Of a stretch of DNA of 64,000 nt, positions 26,732 to 36,708 are shown in pieces. This DNA is from Candidatus Omnitrophota bacterium. Lineage in GTDB: Bacteria; Hinthialibacterota; Hinthialibacteria; Hinthialibacterales; JAKPRU01. Each line of letters opens with the position of its first letter. Position 1 is the stretch's first letter. Location of the stretch: positions 1 through 64,000 of the forward strand of contig JAKQSI010000042.1 in NCBI GenBank assembly GCA_029570205.1. Direction: 5' to 3'. Below the pieces are notes generated by a model. That model searched no databases, was not told where the DNA came from, and saw only the letters and a program-made list of their open reading frames with translations. The position numbers and the translations under genes were made by a program.

Positions 26732-27156
26732 CCGCAAAAAGATATGCCTTGGTGTGATAGCATTTAACCTGAAACGAACCCTGGCCGACCTCGCGGATCG
26801 GCTGCCGGAATTGGTGGAAGGGTTTCGCGCGTGCTGGGCGGCGTAACCGTCGCGGAGAATCTGGCGGAGAGTTTTGAGGTGGTGTGGGCGCATCCGCACG
26901 GCCATGTCGGAATACGTTCGCACCGATTCTGTTTGACGACGAGGAGGCGGCAACGGCTCAAGCGGCGGGCGTTTCCATTGATGTATTTGCGAAGCGTTCT
27001 CCAATGCGCCCGGCAACGACACACTGAATTCTGCTATATGCCTAATAATGACAGGTAGTTACACGTTTGTTGTTAAAGGAAGTTCGGGATAGAACAAAGT
27101 CAGGGGCACGGTGCGCCGTGCCCCCATCTTTCACTCTCTTACAAAGGAATCCTTCC
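26732..27156. other. Intergenic region, possible decayed coding sequence
   Basis: About 425 bp with no intact gene. Near 26758-26845 the + strand reads AFNLKRTLADLADRLPELVE, which vaguely resembles the end of a transposase, but it stops early and lacks further support. The groEL-side end carries a terminator-like hairpin. Confidence 0.35.
27103..27124 (-). terminator. Terminator-like hairpin after groEL
   Basis: GGGGCACGG-TGCG-CCGTGCCCC, a 9-bp perfect stem 33 bp past the groEL stop. On the minus strand it is followed by TGACTTTGTT, a weak T-run. It may terminate the long minus-strand run. Confidence 0.5.
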
Positions 27157-28791
27157 TCACATCATGCCGGGCATTCCGCCGCCGTGGGGTCCGTGCGCAT
27201 GAGCAGGCGGTTCCTTTTTGGGAATCTCCGTGACAACCGCCTCAGTGGTCAGCAAAAGTCCGGCGATGCTGACCGCATTCAGCAGCGCTGTGCGGGTCAC
27301 CATGGTCGGATCAATCACACCGGCCTTCACTAAGTCTTCGATTTGACCGGTGAGCGCGTTGTATCCCATGTTGCCTTTGGCTTTCTTGATCTGCTCCACA
27401 ATCATGCCGCCACGTTCGCCTGCATTTGTTGCAATGATCTCGGCCGGTTGCTGAATCGCAGAGGCAAGAATTTCCGCTCCCAGTTTTTCATCGCCGGGCA
27501 AGTCCAGTTCGTCCAGTTGTTTGAGGCACCGCAGAAGCGCGACTCCACCGCCCGGAACGATGCCTTCCAGCACAGCGGCACGGGTTGCATGAAGCGCGTC
27601 CTCCACACGGGCCTTTTTCTCTTTCATCTCGGATTCCGTGGCCGCGCCCACATTGATCACGGCAATCCCGCCAGACATTTTGGCAAGTCGCTCCTGGTAT
27701 TTCTCACGGTCGTAGTCGGATGTCGTTTCCAGAATCATCGTGCGAAGCTGATCCACACGCGCCTTAATCGCAGCGGTTTTTCCGCCACCCTCGATCAGCG
27801 TGGTGGAATCGGAATCGACAATTACCCGTTTGGCCGTGCCCAAATCGCGAAGGGTAATTCCTTCCAGGCGCAACCCGAGATCCTCCGAGACCACCTGCCC
27901 GCCGGTGAGAATGGCGATGTCCTGAAGCATGGCTTTGCGCCGATCTCCGAATCCCGGCGCTTTCACCGCACAGCAGGGCAGCACGCCGCGAATTCGGTTG
28001 ACTACCAGGGCAGCCAGGGCTTCTCCTTCGACATCCTCTGCTATCACCAGCAGCGGCTTGCCGGATTGCGCAACCCGCTCCAACAGGGGAAGAAAATCGT
28101 TCAAATTAGAGATCTTCTTCTCGTGCAGCAGGATCAGGCAATCTTCCAGGATTGCCTGCATGGTCTCACTCTCCGTAACAAAATATGGGGACAGATACCC
28201 CTTGTCGAACTGCATCCCTTCAACCACCTCAAGAGTCGTTTCGACGGTCTTTCCGTCTTCGACCGTAATCACACCGTCCTGCCCGACTTTCTCCATGGCA
28301 TCCGCGATCAATGACCCGATTTCGGGATCGTTGTTGGATGAAATCGAGGCGACATTCGCAATCTCTTCACGGTCCTTGACCCGTTTCGAGAGCTTATTCA
28401 ACGCCTCGGCAACTGTCTGCGCCGCCTTGTCCAGGCCGCGTTTGATCGCCATGGCGTCGTGTCCGGCAGACAGCATTTTCAGGCCGGATCGGAAAATCTC
28501 TTCCGCGATCACCGTGGCGGTTGTGGTTCCATCCCCGGCGATATCGCTCGTCTTGGAGGCCACCTCTTTCACCAGTCGAGCGCCCATATTTTCAATCGGC
28601 TTCTCCAGCTCGATTTCCTTGGCGACGGTCACTCCGTCCTTGGTGATCGTGGGGGTCCCGGATGACTTGCTCAGGGCCACGTTTCTCCCTTTCGGCCCCA
28701 ATGTGGCTTTCACCGCTCGGGCGAGCTTCTCCACACCGATCATCAACTGCTTGCGCGCTTCCGCTTCAAAGGTCAACTGCTTCGCTGCCAT
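27157..28791 (-). CDS. groEL: 60 kDa chaperonin GroEL
   Basis: 544 residues, full length. Family hallmarks: [20 protein letters not shown], the ATP-site [14 protein letters not shown] with catalytic Asp, [14 protein letters not shown], the apical segment [13 protein letters not shown], and the [13 protein letters not shown] loop. The C-terminal tail ends GGGMPGMM but contains a His-rich insert (AHAHGPHGG), common in some lineages. It forms the double-ring folding chamber that works with the GroES lid; no groES gene is in the window, so that partner must be elsewhere. It is the last gene of an 18.5-kb minus-strand run, 79 bp after batE. GGAGAGATGAACT precedes the start. No CIRCE operator was seen. 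Confidence 0.97.
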   Translation of the reverse strand: MAAKQLTFEAEARKQLMIGVEKLARAVKATLGPKGRNVALSKSSGTPTITKDGVTVAKEIELEKPIENMGARLVKEVASKTSDIAGDGTTTATVIAEEIFRSGLKMLSAGHDAMAIKRGLDKAAQTVAEALNKLSKRVKDREEIANVASISSNNDPEIGSLIADAMEKVGQDGVITVEDGKTVETTLEVVEGMQFDKGYLSPYFVTESETMQAILEDCLILLHEKKISNLNDFLPLLERVAQSGKPLLVIAEDVEGEALAALVVNRIRGVLPCCAVKAPGFGDRRKAMLQDIAILTGGQVVSEDLGLRLEGITLRDLGTAKRVIVDSDSTTLIEGGGKTAAIKARVDQLRTMILETTSDYDREKYQERLAKMSGGIAVINVGAATESEMKEKKARVEDALHATRAAVLEGIVPGGGVALLRCLKQLDELDLPGDEKLGAEILASAIQQPAEIIATNAGERGGMIVEQIKKAKGNMGYNALTGQIEDLVKAGVIDPTMVTRTALLNAVSIAGLLLTTEAVVTEIPKKEPPAHAHGPHGGGMPGMM

Positions 28792-28870
28792 AGTTCATCT
28801 CTCCGTTCTATTCCGTATGATTGAATCTATGTTGTTACACTCTTGCGAGCGTTTGATTCCCCGGTACAAC

Positions 28871-29674
28871 TCAAATCACTTCCAGGTCCTTACTTGGAAG
28901 CCAGCCGGTGAAACCATTTGGGAGACGAATTTGAACCCAATCCGGACGTCTCGATTCGACTTTCACTGCTGTGCCTTCATGCAAAGAAAATGCCGCTGAA
29001 TAATTCTCCCCCGGTCCGGTCCGCACCTCGCTCACAGCCGCGAGAATGATGGCACGATTTCGGCTTTCATTTTGGTAAATCTTGATTCCCGCGCTCAGAA
29101 CACCGAACAACAAGAGGATCAACAAGGTCACGCGGAGCCACCCCGTCCGGCGCGTGATCCCGCTGTCGGGGTGAATAATCCTCCAAGCATACAAGATTGC
29201 GGTCATCCATAAAAGCAAGGCCACGCCCAGAAGGTTCTCCCGCAGGTTCAACAGGCAATTCAACCGGATAACGAACCCCATTGTGCCCCCATACTGAACC
29301 GGCTTCAGTTCCTCGTCCACCATCAGATTCCGAACAAATTCCAGATTATGACGAATATCTCGGTTGCGCGGCAAATACTCCAAAGCGCGCTCGTATTCCA
29401 GGATGGCCGGTCCGAGCTCACCTTGCCGAAAGTGCGCATTGGCCAGATTGTAATGGAGATACCCGTTCCGAATGCCCATATCCAGCAGGAATTGGTATCC
29501 GGCCTCCGCTTGGGCCAGTTGCCCCTGTTCGTACAGGGAATTAGCCAGGCGGAATATCGCGCCCCGGTTTCCGCTGCAGCTGTCGTATATTTGCGGCAAA
29601 TCCACAGCCGCGCCCGCCGGAACGGGAACAAGCGCAATCGCTGCGAACAGGCAGATCGAGAGACGCTTTATCAT
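28871..29674 (-). CDS. BatE-like TPR and SH3-type protein
   Basis: 267 residues from the ATG at 29674, which overlaps the batD stop by 4 bases (ATGA), implying translational coupling. A signal peptide (RLSICLFAAIALVPVPAGAA) is followed by TPR-like helices (YLHYNLANAHFRQGELGPAI, YLPRNRDIRHNLEFVRNL). A membrane segment (LGVALLLWMTAILYAW), a second hydrophobic helix (VTLLILLLFGVLSAG) and a C-terminal bacterial SH3 domain (AVSEVRTGPGENYSAAFSLH through VQIRLPNGFTGWLP) complete it. This is the architecture of BatE in Bat operons. The SH3 domain lies outside and may bind peptidoglycan. Role in oxygen tolerance is known only from homologous operons. Confidence 0.85.
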   Translation of the reverse strand: MIKRLSICLFAAIALVPVPAGAAVDLPQIYDSCSGNRGAIFRLANSLYEQGQLAQAEAGYQFLLDMGIRNGYLHYNLANAHFRQGELGPAILEYERALEYLPRNRDIRHNLEFVRNLMVDEELKPVQYGGTMGFVIRLNCLLNLRENLLGVALLLWMTAILYAWRIIHPDSGITRRTGWLRVTLLILLLFGVLSAGIKIYQNESRNRAIILAAVSEVRTGPGENYSAAFSLHEGTAVKVESRRPDWVQIRLPNGFTGWLPSKDLEVI

Positions 29675-31521
29675 GCCGTTTCCCCTTTGATCGCCATTAG
29701 TTTTCCAAGAAGGTTCTCGGTGCGCTGAAGGTCGGAACGAAGGTTGGAATTCATCGCGCCGCCGAACCGACACGCCTCGAAATCCTCCAGGGTAGTTATT
29801 AACTCCTGAACGTATTCATCGGGAACACCTTTTTGTTGCATCTGTCTGCCCAAGTCACGGACAGTCATTCCGGCAGCGGGAAGATTCCAGCGATTGCCGA
29901 CATAATCCACCAGGGCCTTCGTGAGCGCGGCGTAGGCCTTGTCCCCGTTGCCGCCGGCGACCGCTTTTCGCGCTTCGGACAGCATCCGCCGGGCCATTTT
30001 GGGAGCCTTCCGGTTTCGCGCATAATCCGGGTCCGTTTCCAGCCGACGCCGATGTCGTGCCCAGACCGCCGCTCCAGCCGGCATCCCCAACGGGAGCAAA
30101 CACATCAACACAAAGATCGGCTGTCGGTACAGGTCCAGACGAACGTCTATTGCCCCCGGAACGCCCACGGCTATGTGACGAAAATCCTCCCCGGTAAGAA
30201 TGATCTCCCGTTTCGCTCCGGCCCCCGCCCCCAGCAGAATCCGGTCGCTTTGGCCTTCGCCTCGCGCGGAAATCTGTAAGTGTATCGGTTCCGTGGCTAA
30301 CGTATGGTATTCATTGTCGTTCGGATTGAAAAAAGCAAAACGAATCGGGCCGATTTCCGTACTGGATGTCGATTTCGGAACCAGTACATACTCATAAGCG
30401 ATCCGCCCGGCAACGCCATCCTCCAGTACCGAGATATCCTCATTCTTTGTATTGTCATATTGCTCGAACGGAGTGAGGTCCGGCAAAGTCGGCGGCGGAC
30501 AATTCTTAATGTTTCCTTTTCCGCTGAGTTCCACGCGAAGAGTAAACGCATCTCCCTCACGCAATTCCCGCTTGTTGACCGTAGCCGTAAGGTTAAACTC
30601 TCCAACCGCGCCGTCGAAAATGTCCGGACGCCCTTCGGGGGGAAACGGGATTACCTCCAGGTTGAACGGCTGCGACGTAACATTCACCGTCTGTGTCGGA
30701 CCGAGTTGGAAAACCCCGAAGCCCATCCCGCCCACCGTTACCGATATGGCTGCCGGATCCACGTTCAGCGCTCCCGTAGAAAGCGGAAACACTACGTAAT
30801 GTTTCAGCAGCACAACCCCGACGGCTCGACCCCCAATGTTCCGGCTCTCAATCGGATATTGTGTAATGGGTAATTCTTCCACCACACACCGCTTGAACAG
30901 GCTTGTCGTAAGGTTCCCGAAATCTTCGATCTGGCGGACCTCGCTCATTTTCTGCGGGGGAACAAGAAGGAAATACCGAATGACCACCGCCTCCCCCACG
31001 TAGGCTCTCGTTTTCGACGGCTGCGCTACCAGCTGAATCACCCCCGATGAAACGCCCTGCGGCACGCCTCCCGGCGGTTGGCCCGACGGCGGACCCGGCA
31101 TCGGAGCGCCCGCCGGTACAACCGTTAAGGAAACCGCATTTCCTACGGCGCTTTCTCCCCCCTGTTCTACCCGAATACCTTCAATTGTAAAACTTCCCTC
31201 ACGTTGCGGAACCACAATACAATTTAAGGTCCGCCTGTATTCGGCGCTCATCCTCCCATTGACAATTTGAAAACTCTGCGACATTCCGCCGCCTCCCATC
31301 AAATGAAAACTCAGACCATCTACCGGCGGGACCTGCGGAACCGGCGGATTTCCCTTGTCGGAAACAATCTCGATGCTCATCCCGACTTGTTCCCCAACGT
31401 GCGCCGCCGCCTTTTCCAATGTCACACTAACAGAACACGTACCCATCGCCCTTCCCGCCGCGATCACGAACAGGAAGGCCGCCCAGACCAGCCGACACAC
31501 ATGCCGTCCACCCTTTCTCAT
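29671..31521 (-). CDS. batD: BatD family protein
   Basis: 616 residues with an N-terminal signal peptide (LVWAAFLFVIAAGRAMG). Most of the protein is a chain of Ig-like beta domains typical of BatD: ACSVSVTLEKAAAHVGEQVG-type opening, YRRTLNCIVVPQREGSFTIE, and FNLTATVNKRELREGDAFTL. A single membrane helix (FVLMCLLPLGMPAGAAVWAR) is followed by a cytosolic helical domain (NGDKAYAALTKALVDYVGNR, DLGRQMQQKGVPDEYVQELI). That helical domain also ends the proteins at 34366 and 39527. BatD belongs to the MoxR-VWA-TPR envelope complex linked to oxygen and stress tolerance. It lies 3 bp from batC and overlaps batE. Confidence 0.9.
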   Translation of the reverse strand: MRKGGRHVCRLVWAAFLFVIAAGRAMGTCSVSVTLEKAAAHVGEQVGMSIEIVSDKGNPPVPQVPPVDGLSFHLMGGGGMSQSFQIVNGRMSAEYRRTLNCIVVPQREGSFTIEGIRVEQGGESAVGNAVSLTVVPAGAPMPGPPSGQPPGGVPQGVSSGVIQLVAQPSKTRAYVGEAVVIRYFLLVPPQKMSEVRQIEDFGNLTTSLFKRCVVEELPITQYPIESRNIGGRAVGVVLLKHYVVFPLSTGALNVDPAAISVTVGGMGFGVFQLGPTQTVNVTSQPFNLEVIPFPPEGRPDIFDGAVGEFNLTATVNKRELREGDAFTLRVELSGKGNIKNCPPPTLPDLTPFEQYDNTKNEDISVLEDGVAGRIAYEYVLVPKSTSSTEIGPIRFAFFNPNDNEYHTLATEPIHLQISARGEGQSDRILLGAGAGAKREIILTGEDFRHIAVGVPGAIDVRLDLYRQPIFVLMCLLPLGMPAGAAVWARHRRRLETDPDYARNRKAPKMARRMLSEARKAVAGGNGDKAYAALTKALVDYVGNRWNLPAAGMTVRDLGRQMQQKGVPDEYVQELITTLEDFEACRFGGAMNSNLRSDLQRTENLLGKLMAIKGETA

Positions 31522-31524
31522 GGT

Positions 31525-32313
31525 CTACCAATCTTTCTCTACTGTGTACGACCCGCCGCTTGGCCGGCGCAACATCTCCCGGCGTTGTTCCGCCTCATCC
31601 TCCTGAAGACGGTCCAATAGCCGTTCCGCATCCTCACGCGATAGTTGAACCTCCTTCTGCGGCTGATCGGGATTCTCGTTTTCCACTTCTTCCCCGGATT
31701 CGCTCTGCTCAGGCTGTTTCTTTTCTTTGTCCTGTTCTTTTTCGCCTTGCTGTTGTTCCTGGTTCTCTTGCCCCTGCTCTTGCTTCTGTTCCTGTTGTTG
31801 CGATTGCTGCTGTTGCTGATCCTGCGACCGTTGTTGGTTTTTCATCTTGTCCAGCTGCTCTTTTAACTTCTTTCGAGCAATCTCCAGGTTGTACTTGGCG
31901 TCTTCATCTTTATTATTCAATTTCAGCGACCGCACGTATGCCTCAATGGCCCCGGCATAGTCCTCCTGTTCAAACGAAGCATTACCGATGTTGTAATGGG
32001 CCTTTGCCTCCAGGAGGACGTCATTGGACCCGAAAACACGGCTGTACTCTTCTATAGCTTTCTGGTAATCTCCCTGCTTATACCAGCTATTGCCGATATT
32101 AAAATGCAGTTCGCGAGATTCGGGATCGAACACGGCAGCCGCATCCGCATAGATTCCCAATGCTTTCTCATACTCCCCGGCGGCGAATTGGCGATTGCCT
32201 TCCTCCACACGCTCACGGTACGGGTTCATCCACCCGGCAAAGAACATCACCGCAACACACAGTGTAAAGCATGGAACAACTCGACGATGTATGAATAGCT
32301 CGGAATTCATCAT
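31525..32313 (-). CDS. batC: BatC-like TPR protein with Gln-rich linker
   Basis: 262 residues from the ATG at 32313, overlapping the batB stop by 4 bases; AGGAGAAGGCAGG lies just upstream. An N-terminal hydrophobic segment (PCFTLCVAVMFFAGW) is followed by three TPR repeats (EEGNRQFAAGEYEKALGIYA, LHFNIGNSWYKQGDYQKAIE, AHYNIGNASFEQEDYAGAIE). A low-complexity Gln/Glu/Lys stretch of about 60 residues follows, then an acidic helix LSREDAERLLDRLQEDEAEQ and the usual SYTVEKDW end. This matches BatC. The polyQ linker is encoded by CAA/CAG repeats and is a candidate for length variation. Confidence 0.9.
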   Translation of the reverse strand: MMNSELFIHRRVVPCFTLCVAVMFFAGWMNPYRERVEEGNRQFAAGEYEKALGIYADAAAVFDPESRELHFNIGNSWYKQGDYQKAIEEYSRVFGSNDVLLEAKAHYNIGNASFEQEDYAGAIEAYVRSLKLNNKDEDAKYNLEIARKKLKEQLDKMKNQQRSQDQQQQQSQQQEQKQEQGQENQEQQQGEKEQDKEKKQPEQSESGEEVENENPDQPQKEVQLSREDAERLLDRLQEDEAEQRREMLRRPSGGSYTVEKDW

Positions 32314-33338
32314 CCTGCCTTCTCCTCCTGCACGATAATCCGCTTTCGATCCGATAGGATCGTCTCCAGCAGCAACAGGACAAACGCCGGTAAAAGAAAC
32401 CACTGAAAGCGGTCTTCATATTGGACAGTCAGCAGCGAACGCTGGGCCTTCTCTGCCCGATTCTGCTCAATATCTTCATAGATTTTATTCAGTTCAAACT
32501 CATCGGCGCTGGCGTGATAGTACTTCCCGCCCGTCTCGGTAGCGATTTTCAGGAGCATTCCTTCATCCAGTCTCGATTGAACCAACTCCCCGTTTTTCTG
32601 CTTTTTCCATTCTACCAGCTGTCCCTTTTCATCCCGGATCGGAATCGGCACCCCTGACAGCGAACCGATTCCAATGGTATAAATCTGTATCCCTTCCGCG
32701 GCGGCTTTCTCAACCGCGGCCATCGGATCGCCGGTTGTCTGTTCACCGTCGGTTAAAAGAATAAGAACCTTATATTGTCGTTCGGTCTCTACAAATTTGT
32801 TCCGGGCCAGATCAATCGCGCGGTCCAGGGAGGTTCCCGGTACAGGAACGCTTCCGACATCTACCTCGGATAAAAACATCTTCGCCGCGGTGTAGTCGGA
32901 CGTAAGAGGACATTGGACAAATGCCTCGCCTGCAAATACAATCAATCCGACGCGATCCCCCTGAAGCCGGTCAATGAGACGTTCGAGCTCATGTTTGGCG
33001 CGTGCCATCCGATTGGGTGTGATATCCTCGGCCAGCATCGAGGCCGAGGTATCCAGCGCAATGATGATATCCCGCCCCTTACTCACCAACGTCGTCTCTT
33101 TCATACCCCATTGTGGACGTGCCATCGCCAGGATCAGAAACAAGACCGCAAAGAACACCATCGCCAGCTTCGCCCGCTGTTTTCCCCGGCTGACATGCAC
33201 GGTTAATCGTTCCAGCAGATCGATATTTCCAATCTGTTCCAATGCTTTCCGACGCCGGAGCCACGACCAGCGAAGAAAGAAAAACAGCGGAATCAGCAAA
33301 AGCAAACCGTTTAACACAAACTCAGTTCCGAACACCAT
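32310..33338 (-). CDS. batB: BatB, VWA-domain membrane protein
   Basis: 342 residues. Two N-terminal membrane helices (LLLLIPLFFFLRWSW and KLAMVFFAVLFLILAMARPQ) precede a von Willebrand A domain with a complete MIDAS: IALDTSASM (DxSxS), T in DGEQTTGDP, and the Asp of LLTDGEQ. A C-terminal membrane helix (FQWFLLPAFVLLLLETI) closes the protein. The VWA domain lies in the periplasm and binds a divalent metal and a partner, probably BatA or BatD. It lies 14 bp after batA and overlaps batC. Confidence 0.92.
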   Translation of the reverse strand: MVFGTEFVLNGLLLLIPLFFFLRWSWLRRRKALEQIGNIDLLERLTVHVSRGKQRAKLAMVFFAVLFLILAMARPQWGMKETTLVSKGRDIIIALDTSASMLAEDITPNRMARAKHELERLIDRLQGDRVGLIVFAGEAFVQCPLTSDYTAAKMFLSEVDVGSVPVPGTSLDRAIDLARNKFVETERQYKVLILLTDGEQTTGDPMAAVEKAAAEGIQIYTIGIGSLSGVPIPIRDEKGQLVEWKKQKNGELVQSRLDEGMLLKIATETGGKYYHASADEFELNKIYEDIEQNRAEKAQRSLLTVQYEDRFQWFLLPAFVLLLLETILSDRKRIIVQEEKAG

Positions 33339-33352
33339 CGCAAACTGTTACC

Positions 33353-34369
33353 TCAGGGCAATTTCCGGAATCGTGTATTTGTCAATACGATCTCTATAAT
33401 CAATAAAATCAGGGCGGGAACGGCAAAATAGAGAAATAGTTCTTCAAACCTTCTGTGTCCTCGGGACTGGACCGTCGTTTTCTCCAGGGAGTCGATTTCT
33501 TGAAATATCTTTTGAAACGAAGCCCGGTCCGTTGCCCGGTAATACTTTCCCCCGGTCGTCTCTGCAATTCGCCGTAACACCTCCTCATCCATCGACACCT
33601 GCTGGGGAATATGCGTGATCTCCCCCATCACCTCCCGCCGTATGTAGCCCGTCCCGTAGCCGCCGATCCCAATGGTGTACACTTTCACCCCGACTGCTTT
33701 TGCCAGCTCCGCCGCCGTAATCGGGTCGATTTCGCCGGCGTTGTTCTCGCCGTCGGAAAGAAGAATGATCACCTTGCTCTTGGCTTCCGATCCGCGAAAG
33801 CGATTCACACAATTCGCCAGCGCCATCCCAATAGCCGTTCGATTGGGGTCCACCATATTGATATGCACTTGGTCAAGGAAATTCTTCAGGATTCCATAGT
33901 CGACCGTCAGCGGACATTGTGTATAGGCTTGCGCGGCGTAAACCAGCATCCCGATCCGGTCCGTTGTTCTGCCCTCTATGAAATCCCGAACAACCTCTTT
34001 GGTCACTTCGAGACGTGTCCGGTTCCCCTTCGCATCTAGGTCAATAATCTCCATACTGCCTGAAACATCAATCGCCAATACAATATCTACTCCCTCGGTC
34101 TTTACGTCCTGCAAAACGATCTCCGCCTGCGGTCGAGCCAGGGCAAGGATCAAAAGCGCAAGGATGAGCAGGCGGACAGAATAGAGCCACCGGCGAATCC
34201 TGTGCGAGAACGGCTCAACCGGTCTGCCTGCAACACCGAACGCCTCCTTGATTCTCCGCACATCCGAATAGATCATCGGGCCCGAAGCGGTCCGTCCGTG
34301 ACGCATTCGCCACCACAGAACAGGCAGAATCAATAACAACAACAGGTACAGCGGATAAGCGAATCTCAT
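33353..34369 (-). CDS. batA: BatA, VWA-domain membrane protein
   Basis: 338 residues, same design as BatB: an N-terminal helix (PLYLLLLLILPVLWWRM), a second (LILALLILALARPQAEI), a VWA domain with MIDAS DVSGSMEI, VKVYTIGIGGYGTGYI, and a C-terminal helix (LYFAVPALILLIIEIVL). CPLTVDYGILKNFLDQV and GMALANCVNRFRGSEAK are standard BatA positions. The start overlaps the stop of the BatD-like gene by 4 bases. It probably pairs with BatB and is remodelled by the MoxR ATPase. Confidence 0.93.
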   Translation of the reverse strand: MRFAYPLYLLLLLILPVLWWRMRHGRTASGPMIYSDVRRIKEAFGVAGRPVEPFSHRIRRWLYSVRLLILALLILALARPQAEIVLQDVKTEGVDIVLAIDVSGSMEIIDLDAKGNRTRLEVTKEVVRDFIEGRTTDRIGMLVYAAQAYTQCPLTVDYGILKNFLDQVHINMVDPNRTAIGMALANCVNRFRGSEAKSKVIILLSDGENNAGEIDPITAAELAKAVGVKVYTIGIGGYGTGYIRREVMGEITHIPQQVSMDEEVLRRIAETTGGKYYRATDRASFQKIFQEIDSLEKTTVQSRGHRRFEELFLYFAVPALILLIIEIVLTNTRFRKLP

Positions 34370-35421
34370 GATCCATCCCCCCGTGGGTTCGTCGCCGCTG
34401 CTTCATCGACCGCCGGCTCTTGAGGAGACGTCTCGACGCTTGGCACAATCTCCCGACTCATCTCCACTGCGTGAACCGCTAACTCGATCAAACGAATTGC
34501 CTTGTCCGCATCCGGTTCCTGTCGCGCAAATTTCATTAAATCGCAGCTGGAAAAGATGTCTTTGAAATGTTCTTGTGTCGCCGGCGAAATCCCCTGCTCG
34601 CGAAGCTTCGTCAGGATTTCCTCCGTGGTCATGTCCATGGCCGCGATGCTCCAGCGTCCGTGGATGTACACCCGAAGAATGTCCGATAGACGTGTAGAGA
34701 ACTCCTTATATTGCTTATTAGCCAACAGTTCCCGCTTCTCACGCAGCGCCTGAAGGGCCATCAGCGCGCGCTCATGCGGCGGCAATGGCGGTTCCAGCGC
34801 CACCTCCACCTCATCCTTTCTCCGCAGGAAAAAGAACCAGATTATCCCCGCCGTTACAAGCAGAACTGCCGCCGCGATCCCTAACACCAGCGGCCACCGA
34901 CTTCGCCCGACCACAGTGACAGGCGGCTTGATGTCCCGGATCGTTAGATTCTCTGATTCCTCGGATGTCAACTCCCGTACATGAATATCGATAGCGTCCG
35001 TCTTTACTTCGCCCATCTCCCCGGACTGTGTCCGGAATTTCACAGTGATGGGCGGAAACGTATAGTCCCCCGTGAAATAGGTGGAGAGTACATAGACATC
35101 GCTCCGGACCATTCGGCTCCCATGCCGCTCCGGGGTACCGATTCGTACATCTTTGATCTCGAATTGCCCGAGTTCCATGCCCGGAGTCGATGCCTCGATG
35201 GTAACGGACGGATCGTACGTGATCTTTACTGTGCAAAGAATGTCGTCCCCGATCGTGATCTCGTTCTTGTCTACCGTTGTCTCGATACTCGGATAGAGTT
35301 CAGCCGGGATGGCCGCCCGCACGAACATCGCGAGGCCGACGCATAGCCCCAGCAAAACCGGGCTCTGCAACAGCGGAAGTCGGACACGGAAGGAAAAACG
35401 TCTGAATGTCAATGTTCTCAT
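34366..35421 (-). CDS. BatD-like membrane protein, short form
   Basis: 351 residues. A signal-like N-terminus (LLGLCVGLAMFVRAAIP) is followed by one Ig-like beta domain (IETTVDKNEITIGDDILCTV, YVLSTYFTGDYTFPPITVKF). A single membrane helix (WPLVLGIAAAVLLVTAGIIW) leads to a cytosolic helical domain (LREKRELLANKQYKEFSTRL, ILRVYIHGRWSIAAMDMTTE, FSSCDLMKFARQEPDADKAI). The last domain resembles the ends of BatD (29671) and of the protein at 39527. It overlaps both neighbours by 4 bases. It belongs to the DUF4381/BatD-like group; partner function inferred from context. Confidence 0.8.
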   Translation of the reverse strand: MRTLTFRRFSFRVRLPLLQSPVLLGLCVGLAMFVRAAIPAELYPSIETTVDKNEITIGDDILCTVKITYDPSVTIEASTPGMELGQFEIKDVRIGTPERHGSRMVRSDVYVLSTYFTGDYTFPPITVKFRTQSGEMGEVKTDAIDIHVRELTSEESENLTIRDIKPPVTVVGRSRWPLVLGIAAAVLLVTAGIIWFFFLRRKDEVEVALEPPLPPHERALMALQALREKRELLANKQYKEFSTRLSDILRVYIHGRWSIAAMDMTTEEILTKLREQGISPATQEHFKDIFSSCDLMKFARQEPDADKAIRLIELAVHAVEMSREIVPSVETSPQEPAVDEAAATNPRGDGS

Positions 35422-36683
35422 TGCTGGACCACAGTGGCCTCCGGGGTTGGGACCGGCGTCGGAAATCGATCCGAATAAATAATTACTTTTTGCTCCTCGA
35501 GCATTGTTTTCATCAGTTGCCGCATCTGTTCCTCTTCCTTCATTCGGCGAAGCGCGAGTTCCACCTGCTTTCGCACCTCGTCTAACGGTTTGTAACGTTC
35601 CGGGGTCTTGCCGGTTACAGCGAAAATATGTACACCTTTTGCCGAACGGATCGGACCGGTTGCGTCACCTGTCTCCAGGGCGCTTACCGCCCTCGCAATC
35701 TCCGGCTCGTTGCCGATCTGGGGGATGATCGAGCTCCCCTCGCGCAAGCTCCCCAGTTCCCCGCCTTTCTCTCGCGTCGAGGCATCCATGGAACATTCTT
35801 TCGCGAGATCGCTGAATTGTTCCCCCGCCTCGATGCGTTTCAGAATGTCCGCCGCCTGGTCTTCTGCCGAAAGCTGGATATGCGCAACCTGAATGGTGGC
35901 CGGGTCCTTGTACTCATCCCGATGGGCTTCGTAATACAGATTGTAATCGCTCTCATCCAGCTTCACCCGGCTCGATATTTCTTCCTCATACACTTTTTGA
36001 ATAATGAGCTGGCGCCCTATCTCGCGGAGTTGTTTCTGAACGTCCGGATTCCTTTCATACCCCTTTCTCGCCCCCATATCATACAGAAGTTCACGCAGAA
36101 CAAATTGCTCAAGAAGTTCCCGTTTCTTTGCAGGGTCGTCATACTGAGACCGGATCGGCGGCGGCATTTTATCCAGTTCCCGGTCGAGCTCGCTCATCGT
36201 AATGGTTCTGTCGCCGATTGTGGCGACAACAGGCCCGGTTGGCGATGTATCATCGCGGTCGGCATTAACATCCGCGAGTGACCGCATTTGACGCGTTGCA
36301 TCGGAGCCGCGATTCAGGTTCTCGAGACATGTAACGATATGCCGCTGCGCATCCTTCACGATCTCGGCTTGGGGATACAGTTCCTTTACACGAATGAATG
36401 TGGCCAGCGCCGATTCATAATCGCCTAGTTTGTCCTCGTAAATGGATCCGATCTTGTACAAGATATTGGCTCTGGCGCCGGGCGGAATGTCCGCGGCGTC
36501 AAGGTAAGACCTGTATGTGTCTATCGCCGCCTGGTACAATTCCTGCTGTTCCAGAACCGCCGCTAATTGTCGCAGCTGTTCCGATGCGACCTTCGGGGTA
36601 CTGTCCGGAATGAAAAAAAGCAATAAAGACAGATTTACAATCAACAGTACGATGACTGCCGTTTGAAACAATACGCCTTTCAT
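35418..36683 (-). CDS. Membrane-anchored parvulin-type peptidyl-prolyl isomerase with TPR
   Basis: 421 residues from the ATG at 36683 (GAGG upstream); an ATG at 36698 would add five residues. A hydrophobic anchor (GVLFQTAVIVLLIVNLSLLL) is followed by TPR-like helices (LAAVLEQQELYQAAIDTYRS, ANILYKIGSIYEDKLGDYES). Next is a SurA-type N-terminal region (VVATIGDRTITMSELDRELD, DPAKKRELLEQFVLRELLYD) and a parvulin domain (IQVAHIQLSAEDQAADILKR, FSDLAKECSMDASTREKGGE, GPIRSAKGVHIFAVTGK). It probably folds or chaperones exported proteins on the periplasmic side. Its position between DUF58 and BatD-like genes, with a 4-base overlap, ties it to the Bat complex. Confidence 0.88.
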   Translation of the reverse strand: MKGVLFQTAVIVLLIVNLSLLLFFIPDSTPKVASEQLRQLAAVLEQQELYQAAIDTYRSYLDAADIPPGARANILYKIGSIYEDKLGDYESALATFIRVKELYPQAEIVKDAQRHIVTCLENLNRGSDATRQMRSLADVNADRDDTSPTGPVVATIGDRTITMSELDRELDKMPPPIRSQYDDPAKKRELLEQFVLRELLYDMGARKGYERNPDVQKQLREIGRQLIIQKVYEEEISSRVKLDESDYNLYYEAHRDEYKDPATIQVAHIQLSAEDQAADILKRIEAGEQFSDLAKECSMDASTREKGGELGSLREGSSIIPQIGNEPEIARAVSALETGDATGPIRSAKGVHIFAVTGKTPERYKPLDEVRKQVELALRRMKEEEQMRQLMKTMLEEQKVIIYSDRFPTPVPTPEATVVQQ

Positions 36684-36708
36684 GACTGCATACCTCAATC
36701 CGTCCTGC

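Noticed and set aside
26758-26845. Transposase C-terminus (AFNLKRTLADL)
   Set aside because: Too short, stops quickly, and no other transposase segment is nearby; kept only as a possibility in the spacer entry.
28792-28870. CIRCE operator upstream of groEL
   Set aside because: ACACTC and GAGCG words are present but not the required TTAGCACTC-N9-GAGTGCTAA arrangement.
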